Part shown: positions 1 to 12,893 of the stretch, in pieces | Position numbering within the stretch: the stretch's first letter is position 1 | How the letters are laid out: every line of letters starts with the position of its first letter | From: Coptis chinensis | Taxonomy: Eukaryota; Streptophyta; Magnoliopsida; Ranunculales; Ranunculaceae | Assembly (NCBI GenBank): GCA_015680905.1 | Contig: CM027381.1 | Coordinates: forward strand, 12,873,501 to 12,937,500 | DNA: 64,000 bases | Direction: 5' to 3' | Notes under the pieces: model-generated | The model's input: only the letters and a program-made list of their open reading frames with translations | Told to the model about the DNA's origin: nothing | The model's database searches: none | Translations under genes and position numbers: made by a program

Positions 1-65
1 ATTTCCAAATCAAGAAGCCTCCAAAGAGCTATATCTCGTAGATACAAAATATCATCCCGGGACCA

Positions 66-1345
66 TCATACACGGGGAGCATCACCAACCAAGACATTGG
101 TAATATAGACAACCTTTTCATCTCCCATAATATCTCTAAAATGACATTTTTGGCCGTCAGTCTTAACATACCCATTAGCCACGTGTTCACCTTTCCTCCC
201 CAATATCTTCACATTCGGGTAAGAAGTCCTAGAAGGAGGGTTCAAAGATCCATTTCGATTAATCAAATTTGGAACTTGCTGAGTACGAGGGACAGGGACA
301 GAAGTAGAATCAACTTCAGTTGTAGGTGTAGATGGTTGGCCATTTGCCGATCCATTAAGTTTCACATGTTCAAGAATACCCTATACACAGTGAACAACAA
401 CAATTACATAAATAAAAAGAAGTTACAATTATGGGAAAACAAGAAATAGCACACAAGTCATAACTTACCGCCATCATAGTCTCCATTCTCGTTTGGCTAG
501 CCAAGAGGTTTCCCAATCAGACTTTCACCTCACCTAATTCATCCTCGAAGCTTCGATTTACTTGAGCTCTCCCGCTCAACTAGCTCCTCTCAGGATAGCA
601 AACGTTTGCAATTGTTTGTTGGACATGCAAGAGCTCAATCCACGAAAGTAACTCCTTTTATCCTTCCCAAAAACTTGAGCCAATGGATCACATGTGATGT
701 CGTAAACCATTTCACCCCATGTTCACTTGCTTCTTCACCATCCTTTCTTCAACACTTGTAACTCGATCCTTAAATTTTTGGGGCATATACTTGAGTATGG
801 ACTGCAAGACTTAATTAAGATAAATTTTTTACAAACTCACATAGTATTCTTGGGCACGCCCCCAAAATAGTCCCATCTCGATGTTTATGACCATATTTCC
901 AACTATCCGTAGACGCCTATGCTTCTTCTCTGATTCGCTTCATCCTACATAAACAAGTATACATAGAAAGTTATTAACTAGTAACATAGCAAATGAAAGG
1001 AAGAGATATAGTAGTGATAATGATACATACAAGTTCCTCCAATATTCTTCCATAAGGTTTCCCTTACAAGTATGGCCAACTAAGTTCATACTTCTATTCT
1101 CTCGATTCTTAGCTTATTATATCCTTTACTTTTGTCTGTTCTCATGGATTGCAAATGCTTCCCAATGAATTGGATCAAACCCGTTGGACATGATGAAATA
1201 GCTTCTTGCTCAGATTCACAATTCTTCAATATTTTACCTCGCAAGCATATTTCCAATATCGAAACTTAGGAGGAACCATTTCTCTATATTTTTCCGAGCC
1301 CCCATTGTTGGGTTCACATTGAGTTGGAACTCCTCCTACAAATCA
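66..1345 (-). pseudogene. CACTA second-ORF protein remnant (Transposase_24-like)
   Basis: Minus-strand fragments. An intact 99-codon piece at 66-365 ends with a short beta-rich tail of the kind seen at the C terminus of plant Transposase_24 proteins (KCHFRDIMGDEKVVYI). A piece near 1135-1330 has the pattern GFDPIHWEAF followed by charged residues, matching the family's 'W..F' region. The stretch between them (366-1134) is broken in all frames. The position at the 3' side of the transposase matches CACTA organisation. The family assignment is from motif memory and is moderate. Such proteins are thought to be the TNPA-like DNA-binding partner of the transposase. Confidence 0.55.
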
Positions 1346-2010
1346 CATATATACATTTATATATATGCTATGACTAGTATGGTTATGGAAACAAAAATAA
1401 TAATAAAATAAAATAAATAGTTACCATTAACTTTAACCAAACTTCATCTTTGAAAGAACCATCTACTTTTTCCCAACTTGCATAAGAAATTGGGACAATA
1501 GCTTGTATCCAATAGCCGACTCTTCTTCGCTCCACTTGGCACTATAAACTCCCCGTGGACTCCTACCGCCGGCGTATGCTTATGATTGGCAGCTTACCAT
1601 TACTAGATGGCAAAAGTATTGTCTCCCCGCTGATTTAGATGGTTGGGACACATTAGGTTGATGTGAACCTCAAGGAGATGATCAGGGCATTGACGGTGTT
1701 GTGGGGTGTTGTGAACCCGAAGGAGACGACCGACACGCCACCACGCTGTGAACTTGAAGCCATTATATTAAAAAACAACCTAATGATTGAAGAAAATAAA
1801 GTAAGTTCATCAAAACTAATATAGCACAAACTTGTTACATGATAAGAGATATTGGCACAACATATAATTAATCAACCAAAACGAAAAAAATAATAATAGA
1901 AAAATAGAGGTCGTGAAGTGTACATTACCAACAACAAAAAATAAAGTGCATATTACAACTACTATCATTTGCGAACTTTCTGCATCGGGGTAGCAAATTA
2001 GGCTCGGTCA

Positions 2011-3012
2011 TCAAAATAAAAAAATAGACTGGACTTCAGTTTTAGCTTCTAGATCATCTACGCTACTACTCAATCGAGGAGGAGGATGTATGACCACCCA
2101 CCAATCAAGATTTTTCAAATCATTTGAATAGAACACTTGACTAGCCTCGGAAGCAAGAATGACTGGCTCATCAAGTTGATGATGGACACTCTTGAGCCTA
2201 TTAAAGTTGACCATCACCAAATTAGAATCGGGACAAAGTTTACAACCATTAGTTTTGTCCTCAACCCTCACCCAATCGCAATAAAAGACCACTTCATGGA
2301 AAGTTGTGTAGTCCAACTCTAAAATTTGCTTGATAACCCCATACCACATGGTTTCTGAGTCGACCGGATTTTTGTCTTTCCTACTTGCCATAAATGATGT
2401 AATAGCCTTCATACAAACACCACTGTTTTGAGTGACAACAGTATCATCGTGAGACTTGGTAGAAAAGACAAATCCATTAATCCGATACTTCTTATATGAT
2501 TTAGCCTTGTGCATTGGCCCTTTAACAAACCGCCACAAGTCACCTTGCGTATCTTTAGCCTTCAACAACTATACAACAAAGAAAAAGAAAATTAACAAAA
2601 TACAAACAAAACTAAAAGGCTCACCCTAGCTACTAGAAATGTAAAGTAAAAAAAATACCTTATTGTATAACCAGACAATGAATTCTGTCTGAATCTCCAC
2701 TTCTGACTTTGCTATTCCTCTTCCTCTACCACGAGTAGTGGACTGCAAGTTACGATACTCACTGCAATTCATTCATGGAAGTCCATATATACGTGATTAT
2801 TCATAAATTACCAAAACTAGTCAAATTCAAAGCCGTAAATGAACAACCCACTTGTAGAATTCATCAAGTCTTTCAACTTGTAATCGAAAAAATAAGCCAT
2901 CTCCGTGATTTGTATCCATTGTGCCGTTTCTAGCATCACAACTTTGAAGTCGAAAGTAAAGGCCCTTCATCAATGATCTCACCATTTTCGCCAAGGTAGC
3001 TTTACGAGTCAA
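2011..3012 (-). pseudogene. DUF4216 domain of CACTA transposase ORF
   Basis: The 185-codon minus-strand frame at 2011-2568 carries the DUF4216 pattern: YKKYRINGFVF near the start, then MWYGVIKQILELDY, VVFYCDWVRVE, LVMVNFNR, and EPVILASEASQVFY followed by a DWWVV ending. This domain follows the transposase catalytic region in plant CACTA elements. A second short frame at 2827-3012 is probably the degenerate linker just upstream. The pieces are separated by stops and an AT-rich stretch (2570-2700) that may be an intron. No complete protein can be read. Confidence 0.8.
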
Positions 3013-3231
3013 TTTTTATTTCCTCCACGTGGCATGTACTCCATGGCATATCGGACGGATTCAAACTATATAGGACTCTACAATTGACCCTTCAACATAT
3101 CGTTTATTGCTAGGTATGTTTTTACACTCTTTCATCGCCCTGTTAGTATTGAGAAATGCAATAAGTATAAGTGTGTTGTTAATGCCTATTTTTATAAAAG
3201 AAATTGAACTAAAATATATGACATTGTTGAC

Positions 3232-5711
3232 TTACTGCTCAAAAGGATACATCCACCTAGGCCACACAGGTCCACAAATCATCGCTTCATCGGCTAGATG
3301 CACCATAAGATGGATACTAATATCAAAAAAAGATGGTGGAAGATGCTTCTCCAAGACACACAACGCTTCTACAATCATGACTTTGGCACCTTCCATATCC
3401 TTACGACATAAAACCTTCGAACACAAGATTCTAAAGAATAAGCTGATCTGTTGAAAGGCTCTTCGCAAGTCGCGGTTTTTTGGAAAAGCATGTTGAAGCA
3501 ACACAGGCAGCACATATTGCATTATAACATGATGGTCATGAGACTTCATCATGAGCAAAGAAGGTGGGTTGGAACCGACAATGTTGCTCAGGTTAGACGA
3601 AAAGCCCGAAGGAAGTTTCAAGTCTTTCAAAATTTGGAAAAAATGTTTTTTCTCATCTGCATCTAAGACATAGGAGGCCTTTGGTTTTTTCTGCCTACCG
3701 GTATTTAAGTCCTCTTGCATCCACAAACCATCTGATGCCCTTCATCTTCAAATCCTCTCTAGCAGCCATCAGATCCTTTGTTTTTTTTTTCAGTCTAGGA
3801 TCGATATACAATATATGCTCGTAAACATTCTTCTCATCATGCATCACATCAACACAATGTCGAACTTTATGACTTGGCCAATATAATAGCTTAAACAAAA
3901 TGGACCTCCTATAAAAGCCTTTGTAACTTCGACACTATCATCGCCGCCGCCGTCGTCCGCCATCATCATCACTATCATCATCATCATCTCTATCAACAAC
4001 ATTTACACTCCCATCAACTCTTGACCGCTTTGGAACCTTTTGGATCTTACCAGTACATATTTAACGCGTTCAACAATTTATCAACATCCGTTCCTTTAAG
4101 ACGTGATGGAGGAAGGTTAAGCTCTTGCTCCCCATTGAAGTGCTTATTATACCTAAAGATAGAAAGTGTTAGAACCTGCTTATTATACCTAACTTGATTA
4201 TTTAAAAAAAAAAAACAATATTTGAAGTGTTTACTATACCTAAATGGGTGATCCGGATCAAGAAACAAACGGTAGTTTGTGTACACAATCTTCTTACTAC
4301 AAGGTAAACGCCCGGGGAGTGTTGTCACCACAAATAGGACATGCTTTATAGCCATGTGTCACACAACCGTGATAAGTTTCCTAGAGCCGAAAATTGTGTA
4401 TCCCCCACATCAACATAGCTCTCAGAGTAAAGTGTTCCCTCTTGTGCATGTCGAACGCAGGGACTCCTTCTCTCCAGAGCTGATCCAACTCATCAAATAG
4501 TGGTTCAAGGAAAACATCAATGTTTGTAGTCGGCGCTACGCCGGTCCGGTATTAACAAAGACATCATCTGAAAGTCGAATTTCATGCACAATGAAGGTGG
4601 GAGATTGTATGGCACTAATATGATTGAGCCAACAACCGTGAGCCGATTGATTGAATGCCACGAGGATTGAAGCCATCAGTTCTGAAACCGCAAGCCAAAC
4701 ATTACGCCCCTCGCTTAATTCTCGCCATCTCTTTTAAATTTTGTCCATTGGACTGAATCAACAGGATGTCGCATATAATCCCATGAAGGTGTTGCTCGAG
4801 CATGCCATGTCATTTCCCCGTGCTAATGATGGTATCGATATACAATCGTTGGAGTCGTGGACCTAAAGGAAAATGTCTCAATACTTTTTAGGCACTTTGG
4901 ATTCCTTCCCTTTTTACCCTCCACTTTATATCTAGGTGATTCGCAATGAGGACATATCGTCAAATCTTTCTTTGTCCCATAATACAAGATGCAATTATTC
5001 TCACATGCATCGATGCGCGCTTTGCTTTCATCCCTAGGTCCTGTCAACATTTTCTTCATTACCGCCACTTTTCGTAAAGTATTTTCTTTTTGGCAACCAA
5101 GTTCTTAGCATAGACAAGAGTGCGCTCACACTATTTCCGGACCAACCATACTGTTTCTTCAAGTCATGAAGCTCTACAACTGCAGATAGAGTTGTCACAT
5201 GACCCTCACATGAAGGGTATAATTTTTCTTCGGCTTTACTTTTGTATTCAACATACTTTTTACCCAAATCTGGTTCGGGAACAAAAGGTTGTTCAAAATC
5301 AGAAATTTGATCAGTAGCCCCTCCATACACATCACCCCTTACACCTTCATGCACGCCATAACAAGCATCAACAAGATTCTCTAACCCAAGCCCTCTATCT
5401 TCAATGTTTTCATCTTCAACTATGTCTATCACAGGATACTTCAATTGTTTTTCACCATGTAAGGACCATATAGTATACTTTAGATCAAAACCATTTTGAA
5501 TTATATGCCTTCGGACTTCGTCAAACACCAATCTTTTCCCATTCCGACATGTTACACAAGGACAAGGACATGTTGTCAACCCTTCATATTTTTTTTGTGC
5601 CAAATCAATAAAACTAGCTACCCCTTCCCTATAGACGGTGCTCACTCGGTTTGGTTCATGAATCCACTCTTTCTGAATCGGCCGTGACATTCTACCATTA
5701 TGTAGATACAA
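3232..5711 (-). pseudogene. TNP2-type CACTA transposase, broken
   Basis: Cut-and-paste transposase in several minus-strand frames. Reading 5' to 3': 5711-5034 is the transposase-associated N-terminal domain (CPCPCVTCRNGK, then IIQNGFDLKYTIWSLHGE). 5068-4823 holds the zinc-ribbon-like start of the TNP2 core (CENNCILYYG, CPHCESPRYK). About 4800-4050 holds degenerate core, with LVPYNLPPSLCMK readable across frames. 3898-3695 has the RHCVDVMHDEKNVYEHI block. 3726-3232 is the DUF4218 domain (LKSHDHHV-like MMKSHDHHVIMQYVLP, then HLMVHLADEA and WPRWMYPFEQ). At least five frame breaks make it non-functional. A trinucleotide-rich patch at 3945-3995 (GCC/ATC) lies inside the core. Confidence 0.88.
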
Positions 5712-7559
5712 AGATAAGAAAGAAAAAAGAAAGATAACTCTCGAGTTAGTTAATTTGAAGCAATCATAGATGACTTAACACTATTACTACCAAGCTCAAT
5801 TACTTTGTCGGGTCTTGAAAGATTTTCAATAGAGACTTGACAATTTTTGATCGAGCTACTATTCTACCAACATAAATCACTATTCTACTAATAGAAATCG
5901 GGGAGACAATGACTTCAAAGTTCAAAGCACATTCATAATCAAACTATGTCAAACGCCAAAGCATTCACAAAGTAAAATAACACTATAATCACAAGAAGAA
6001 AATTTAAGACCCAGTAAAACATTTAGATCGAACTTAGACCAACCTAAGTTAGGAAGCCGAATGTTTGAATTCAAGCTACCATGACTGAAAATGGATACAA
6101 AATGTTGGAACACTAAAACTTGGGATTCATTATACTTGAACATTTTTAGAACAAACACATATTTTAGTATTTCAAATAGAGGGTGCTCAAGATTATAGGA
6201 CTAGCACCACCAGTCCACCACTATGAGTCACACAGAAAAAAAAAAACAATTAACAAAAGCCAAACAAAGCCCCAATGTCCTAAATAGATATAAATATTAA
6301 ACAATTCAGGCACAAATTATGAATTATGAATGGCTAGCTTCAAACAATCAAGAAAAAAAAAACATAACTTTATAACTTCAAATCCTTAAAGCTAGGATTT
6401 TTACGCAAAAACATAACTTTACAATTTCAAATATTTCAAGCTAGGATTTTACGCAAAAACATTGCCTAACTTGATATAGAGATTCTGTCAAACATAAAAA
6501 TTTCGTAAACAAAAAAAAAAAAAAAAACAAATAAACAAAAGAGCAAACATTAAGAACATACCCTCCAAAAGCCGAAAGTTATCTGTCTAAGAGAGAGACT
6601 TCCAGAGATAGACTTCAATAACCTTCTCCAGTAATCCTTTTGCCAATTTATCTATTTCAAAACATAAACCCAACTATATTACAAATAACTCAAACCATTA
6701 AAAGCAAAAATATCATTCTATTATTACTATTATTACTATTAAGAACTCATATTACTATTATTATTATTCCCATTACTCTTTCTTTCTTTCTTCTTCTCTT
6801 TCTCTTTGTTGTTTCCTTCTTTATATTCATTTTTCTTCTCACTGATTTTGAATATATCTCTCCAACGTTTAGAAGTTGATGATGACTCAACTTATGGCCA
6901 TGGTCGACTTTCGGTTAAACTCGGTTTCTTGTTCTAGCTCTAATGGAACTGAGTTGGGTTTGGGGTCTTGGGAAATGAGGTGTAGAGGTAGAAGCACACC
7001 ATCTGCTATCAACTCATCACAGAAAGAAGATGGGGCTGTGGACAAGAAGGGTTTCTAACCATCCAAAACTCAAACTCCGGAGAGTTAGGATCATTACTTC
7101 TTTTCTCACCGCTTACTTGAAGATAAGGTTTGGGGTCGTTTTGTTTCATGTTCTTCTAAGTTTGGTTTGTCTTCCATTGTAGCGTAAGGAGAGTTGAGAG
7201 AGAGAAGAAGAGGAAAGAGATTTGGGTGGGTGTGAAGCTTCTACAAGATAATGAAATGAGATATATCGCAAAGATTCTGCCAAAGTTTGAGGAATTGGCA
7301 CGATATTTTACCCAAAGATCAAAACTCAAAAGTACAACTGAACAATTGAAGATGCTCAAAAGTACAAATAACTCAAACCTAAAATTATAAAAAGCCAACA
7401 AATAATCAAACGTGTAAAATTATGTAATACTAAGTTCGAGACCTTACCTAGCTAGCGAGTGAAGTGAGTCTGATTTTGCGTTAGGGTTTTGAGATTGAGG
7501 CCGATAGAAAAGACGATACTGTTTAGAAGAAAGAGAGATGAGGTCAAGAAAGAGAGATG
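5712..7559. other. CACTA 5' non-coding region with one odd plus-strand ORF
   Basis: This stretch lies between the transposase N terminus and the terminal repeats and carries no recognisable transposase sequence. It includes A-tracts (6238, 6353, 6510), an ACT/TTA trinucleotide microsatellite at about 6718-6768 and a pyrimidine-rich run at 6770-6845. On the plus strand that run is followed by a 60-codon ORF at 6876-7058 starting with three ATG codons. The rest looks like promoter or 5' UTR of the transposase. Confidence 0.5.
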
Positions 7560-7814
7560 AATTTGACGCCCGCATCTTATATCACATGCCTAACACGTGT
7601 TTTAGTTGTGACGGTGTATAAAAATAACTCTAACCCCTATTTGTCGTCACTATTTTTCTATGCATTTTTAAAATAAACTAAAATACATTTATGAATTATA
7701 GTGACGCTAAAACCACAAACTGATGCCTACATGCTGTCACTTCCTTTCTAACGCCACTTTGGCGTCACAAAACCAAAAAAACCCCTGTCACAAAAACACT
7801 GTTATGGTGTAGTG
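7560..7814 (-). repeat. CACTA terminal and subterminal repeats
   Basis: The outer terminus reads TAGTG on the plus strand at 7810-7814 (CACTA on the element strand). Inward of it, 7600-7800 holds repeated GTGAC/GTCAC cores in both orientations, for example near 7609, 7643, 7701, 7736, 7764 and 7787. Such arrays bind the TNPA/TNPD-type proteins of CACTA elements. Confidence 0.82.
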
Positions 7815-7957
7815 GATGTACATATACTGGATGGTTTGCTCATCCTCGAGATTATCGTCTCTTAGACATGGTAACATTGATGTACTTAATTTCCGATTTA
7901 ATTTCTACACTATGATGGTTCTTGGGAGAGAATAACGGATGAGATGCAGGCCATAAC
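7815..7957. other. Short unique (host-like) segment
   Basis: 143 bp between the CACTA terminus and the 5' LTR of element A, not matching any repeat in the window. It joins logically to 22521 onward, which would have been contiguous before element A inserted. One frame reads YTGWFAHPRDYRLLDM just before a GTAAC that could be a splice donor. I do not recognise the protein. Confidence 0.4.
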
Positions 7958-9536
7958 TGATAAGTACTCAAAAAGTGCTATTTAACCATCGATTATGCCT
8001 ATTGTTTAGCCATCTTAGTGGACTAATAGTATTTATAAGTTGTGTTTTAAGATTCTACAGGTGAAAAAGAGAGTTTTGTAGAATATTAGAGAAAAAGGGG
8101 TAAAACGGAGCAATTCGGAGCATCAAGGATCACATGGGAGGCCCATGGACAATCATGGATAAGGCCAAGGAATTAGAGCTATTAAAGATGCGACTTGGAC
8201 CTATTTTAAAGCCTATTTGAAAGCCCAAGGCCAAAGGATTCGTTGCTTGGACCAAAGCCCGCAAAAGAGGATAGAAGGATAGAGTAGAAGAGACAAAATC
8301 GGCTAATGCGTCTGGGACGCATGGATCGAGCGTCCAGACGCATTGATCGCGTTTGAGACACATGAATAGTGCGTCCAGATGCATGGATCGATACTGTAGC
8401 CAATTTCTTCTCAGTTTTGGAGACGAAGTTGGACTCTGAAAGAAGTCTATTTGTATTAGGAAACAAATGACGGTTTGAAATGCTTTTAGAGCTCATTGTA
8501 ACCTCTATAAATAGAGGACCTAAGTGCCTCATGTAATTTGCCAATTCACTTATATTCTTGTCTCCTAACTTGAAAGAGAGAGAGATTAATAATAAAAGAT
8601 CGGTTTTAACTAGCTGAGTCTTAATAAATTAGTCTTTCTAGTCTTATGTTTTTTGACTCTTCTTCTTCTCATTCTTCGTGTTCTTCCTTCTTTATGGAAG
8701 GCTAATCTTCTCCTTCAAGGGAGGAGATGAAGCCAGTACTTAAGGTTTAATGATTCTTTTGGTTCATGGTGTTCTTCAATCAGGTTAGTTATTTATGTTT
8801 TTAGTTATTAGTTCCATTGCCTACACCAGGGGATGGAAGTATAGAATACGGTTTATGTTTAGCAATATTAATATCATGCTAGTGTTCTTTACCTTTCTTC
8901 TAGTAATATAGTTCTTTAGAGTTAGGGAAGTATTCTTTGTGTGTCCTTTTGTTAGGGTAGCTCAAGGAATGGTCACCTAGGGGAAGTATTCTTTGTGTTT
9001 GCCTTAAGTGGTGATTCATTGAATGGCCATACTATTAGGAGTACTCCTTGATGTTGCTCTCCATGTAATACATTGAATAGCTGCCCGAGCTTACATAAAA
9101 GGAAAGAAGATATTAATAGCATAAACATAGGAACAACCTTAAGTAGAGTTAATTGTTAACGATGTTTTAGTCCAAAGGGCATCGGCACTCGCCGATTGCC
9201 TAATTGTAGTCTACTTGTAAGAACAACCATGAAGCGTAAGGTCATATATTAAAAGTATTGGTGGATTCTAATCTCTTGAATTCCCCCTCTTATAAATTCT
9301 CAATAGTTTAGTTAATTTAGTTTAGTTTAACATTAGAATCTAAAAATCTCTACAATCATAGTTTTTAATCCCTTAAACGCCTTTCCAAATCCTCCGCCAT
9401 TCACATAACATACACTTAAAAGGTGGAACGATACCTACTCATCCTTTACTTATTGAGGGATAATGAGGTTTTGATACGCTTCTATTTTGTTCAACGATTA
9501 TACACCATCTACATACACAAAAAGAGAAGCTTGTCA
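7958..9536 (+). repeat. 5' LTR of element A
   Basis: Starts TGATAAGTACTC and ends TTGTCA two bases before the primer site. It carries a likely promoter, CTATAAATAGA at 8504-8514, and a tandem block of palindromic GCGTC/GACGC units at 8307-8392. A close copy lies at 20944-22520 and a reverse-oriented solo copy at 58390-59988. Confidence 0.93.
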
Positions 9537-9538
9537 AA

Positions 9539-9553
9539 TGGCGCCGCTGCCGG
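9539..9553 (+). promoter_or_regulatory. Primer binding site of element A
   Basis: TGGCGCCGCTGCCGG begins two bases after the LTR. The 3' end of plant tRNA-Asp would pair with TGGCGCCGTTGCCGG, so the match is one base short of perfect over 15. The sequence diverges after that. Confidence 0.85.
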
Positions 9554-10109
9554 TTGAAGTTGTTTATGTTTAACGTTTTCTTTGAAGATTAGAATTTTGG
9601 ATCTTGAGGTAATTTTAGCCGCATCATCGATCCTTTTAAGAAAGAAAGAAGCTTGAAGGACATCTCGAAGACAAGATCTACCATCCAGGTTAGTCGAATT
9701 TTCATTCTTTTTATTTTTCTTAGTATAGTTGCATCATAGTTTAGTTTTATTACTTTCTTAGTATAGTTGCATTGTAGTTTAGTTTTATTGCTTTCTAGTA
9801 TAATTGCATTTAGGACCTTTTCAACAATTGAAGTTGTAAGCCAACACAGCGAAACATCAAACTCTAGTGTTTCTTATTTGAATCTTGACAAACGGACTAT
9901 CGTCTGTGGGTAGTGGTACTTAAGCAATCCAAGTGATTCACCATAACCCTAGAAGAGACAGCTTTAGACAACGGGCGAGATACTAGCTCCAAAGCCCAAC
10001 AAAGTTGAAGGAAAGTAGTTTTACATTTTAGTATAACTTAGAATAATTGCATACTATTCAAGCATAGTAGGATAGTTTTTCGTTATTTTCGCATAGCATT
10101 TTCTAGTGT

Positions 10110-11390
10110 ATGCCCTGTCGTCGAGTAAGAACACAACAGTGGACAAGGTTTAACAACCGACTCACAAGAATACTAGACGAGATTGATACAATGGTCGCAC
10201 GATATGATGGAGGTGCTGTGGACACCAATAATCCTGAAACTATCCCACCCATGCAAGCACAACAGAGGAAGAAGCTGAGTGATTTCTATTCACCAATCAT
10301 TGGAGACCCACCCAGCAGTATTGTTTTTCCAGAGACATAAGCTAACCAATTTGAACTTAGAGCATTAGTAATCTCTATGCTTCCAAAGTTTAATGGTTCA
10401 GACAATGTTCAGCCTTATGTTCGAGGACTTTCTACTATGGACAAGCAGATGATACAATCAATGCATCAAGGTAAGTTTACATCATTGGATGGAGCGGAAG
10501 CCTACAACTTTCTCAAGAATTTAGCTGAAGACACTCAACAATGGAGTACTAGCAACGAGGACATAGCTAGAGTGGTGGGGCTGCCGAAGCAATTTGGCAA
10601 CCAAATTCAAGAAGGCCCAAATCAAGCGATGATATCAATTATGGCAAGCCTATCAACAGGACTTGAAACTCTGAACAAGAAGTTTGATCAGTTCTTTATG
10701 AATCTTCCAAAAGCAAACAATTTCCAAGCTAAACCTCAGCCATCCAAGCCTTATTATGCAATTTGTGAGCTATGTTCTGATGAAGGCCACACCACTGAAG
10801 AGTGTTCGTACTATCTGGATACTAATGCAGAGGCATGTAGTATCAACTCTTTAGGAAGAAATTACCAGTTCAATCAGGGACAGAATTATTGGAAGCCACA
10901 AAATACTAATCGAGGAATTTTCCTCTAGATTCCAAAATCACCAAATCGGTTCGTATAACCAATTATCAATTCCAAAACCACCAAGAACCATACGTAAATC
11001 AACAACCATACCGTAACCAACAATACCAAGCCAACACAAACAGAGAGTTAGTACCGATCTTATGAGTGGATATATTGCCCCTATGCCTCGGCCGAAAGCA
11101 AAGCGGTTATCCCACATCCGGAAGAAGCTATCACCACCATTGTCAATGAGTGAAACGGACAAATCAAAGAACCCGTTGGAGAGTAACTTTAGTGTCATTC
11201 AAGGCCGATAGGGCAAATCGCCGCCACCTTGACGGAAAGATCGAAAAGGAGCATTACAGCAAGCCACCGGAGCCAAATCCAGAAAGGGAAGAGGTGTCCC
11301 GCAGTGGATAACTTGGAGATTACCTACCGAATGACCAAGTTAATGCTGTCACCACTCTGAGGTCAGGCAAGAAAGTTGATAACAAGATTG
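10110..11390 (+). pseudogene. gag: gag of element A, broken and probably internally deleted
   Basis: Capsid/nucleocapsid precursor. 10110-10340 and 10377-10928 are in one frame, separated by a single in-frame stop at 10338. The second part ends with the zinc knuckle CELCSDEGHTTEEC (CX2CX4HX4C), as expected for a nucleocapsid. Between FNGSDNVQPYVR and GLSTMDKQMI, the conserved Retrotrans_gag core seen in elements C and D (FPFTLADKA...SW, then LIECPHH) is missing, which suggests an in-frame internal deletion. After 10928 the frame decays, but the typical TLRSGKKVDN block is readable just before the solo LTR at 11396. Confidence 0.82.
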
Positions 11391-11395
11391 TCTAT

Positions 11396-12893
11396 TGATA
11401 AGAGCCCAAAACTGTAGTTTTAACCCCTTAACAATCGTACTTTTAGACCAATTATGTGAATAATAAGTAAGAGTTAATACTGATTACGTGTTTTTATGCA
11501 TTTTAGGCTTCAAAGTCTATTATGTGCAGAAATGTGCCACTTTAGCAAGATAAAGGAGCAAAGGTTGGTTGCTAAGGAGTTCTATGAATAAAGGACAAGA
11601 TTCAAGGAGACAAAGCCTTTGTAAAGCCCGGTCAAAAGCTGAAAAGTCAACATAGGCAGAAACAGTGCACAAGTCAGCAGAATTTCGGAAGACCATATCT
11701 TTGGACTCAGACCTCAGAATTGGACCTACCTTATGTCAAAACGGCCGTCTCGGAAAGAGCTTTCCAATGGTCCAAGCCTTGACCTAATCAGAGGAGCAGA
11801 AGTGGACGAAAAGTCTATTGATGCCAAATCTAGCTGAAGAGCCCTTTTCGGACTGAAAGAATTGGGTTTTGGGCCCGATTTTCTGGCCCAAAACATGGCT
11901 CCATGCCCATGCACGATTTTTGGATCTGAAAGTATAAAAACAAAAGCTTGACTCATTGTAAGATATAGATAGTTAGGTTAGAAAATAAAAAGTAGCTTAG
12001 AATAGAAAGTAGCCATTAGAATAGCTTCTAGATCTAGTTTTAATTGTTTTTAATTAAGTTTAGTTTCATTTTCATTCCTTGTTTTAGATTAAACCTTTAA
12101 AATATTATTATTAATTTGATTAGATTAATAAAATAGTTTATTATTATTCAATTCGTTTTCTGTCATTACATTTATAGATCTAGTTCAAATTATTGTTGAT
12201 ATCATTTCTTAATTATTAATTAGATTTTAATTATTGTTTAATTTAGATTAGTAAATTTCAATTCTTTATAGTATGTTTAGTTTTAATTTAATCAGAAATG
12301 ATTGTGTAATGATTCTCGGCTAAACCTCCATTAGAGGGGGTTGAGAAGCCTTTATGAAAGCTTGATTTGTGTTAGCGTAGGATAGTCGTAATTTCTATTC
12401 CACTCTAGAAATGATTAGTTCACCATGAGAATGGGTTTAATGGTTCACATGCTAGTTATGAATTGGTAGAAATGCCATGTGTAATTAGGGATTAGGAAGA
12501 ACCAATTGTTATGTGTAGCAGTTCAATTCGGATTAGGACGATTCGTCGTTAGCAAGTTAAGTTGAGTTAAGGTGGAATCAATCCCCCCTAATTCTTTATC
12601 ATAGAATCAACGCAAAGATTTCAGAAGTTAATTAGTCGATCTTGTGGGTAGTCAGATCGTAGTTTATAATTCGTAAATCTCTCATTAGACTTTAGTTAAT
12701 ATTATTTATACTTAGAGAACATTATTATGTGAAAGAACTAGGAGTGGAACGAACTTCCTACTCCACTATATCTGTTCAATAGATAGAGAGTAGAAAACTT
12801 TGATAAATTAGGCACGTAATCTATACTAGTTTTACTTACGTTTTGAGTTTCATCGTTCATTTCGTAGGTAAACTAGTATTTTTACGTTTATCA
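11396..12893 (+). mobile_element. Solo LTR of family B inside element A
   Basis: A 1498-bp LTR, TGATAAGAGCC...TTTATCA, flanked by the perfect 5-bp duplication TCTAT at 11391-11395 and 12894-12898. No primer site, internal region or second LTR is present, so it formed by recombination between the two LTRs of a full element. It closely matches the LTRs of element B1 (23515-24674 and 31619-32774) but is about 340 bp longer. A TATA box (TATAAAAAC) lies at 11933. Removing it joins the gag-pol frame of element A cleanly. Confidence 0.93.

Larger units (their letters stand above)
1..7814 (-). mobile_element. CACTA (En/Spm) DNA transposon, right part, degenerate
   Basis: The element runs on the minus strand, with its transposase-proximal terminus at the right and its other end beyond the left edge of the window. 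The minus-strand sequence beginning at 7814 opens with CACTACACCATAACAGTG, the CACTA-type terminus, and is followed by many short GTGAC/GTCAC motifs typical of subterminal transposase-binding repeats. Downstream in element orientation come remnants of a TNP2 transposase, a DUF4216 domain and a Transposase_24-type protein, in the usual CACTA order. Frameshifts and stops throughout show it is inactive. The expected 3-bp target duplication would be GAT at 7815-7817, but the left copy is outside the window. Confidence 0.88.

Noticed and set aside
3945..3995. GCC/ATC trinucleotide run as a gene-derived repeat expansion
   Set aside because: It is short, inside the broken transposase core and without independent context.
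6640..6879. 79-codon Leu/Ile/Phe-rich ORF looking like a membrane protein
   Set aside because: It is translation of a trinucleotide microsatellite and a pyrimidine run; low complexity, not a real transmembrane protein.
8130..8544. Minus-strand ORFs recurring at 21286-21531 and 59401-59592
   Set aside because: Family A LTR sequence read in one frame; length differs in every copy and no protein family fits.
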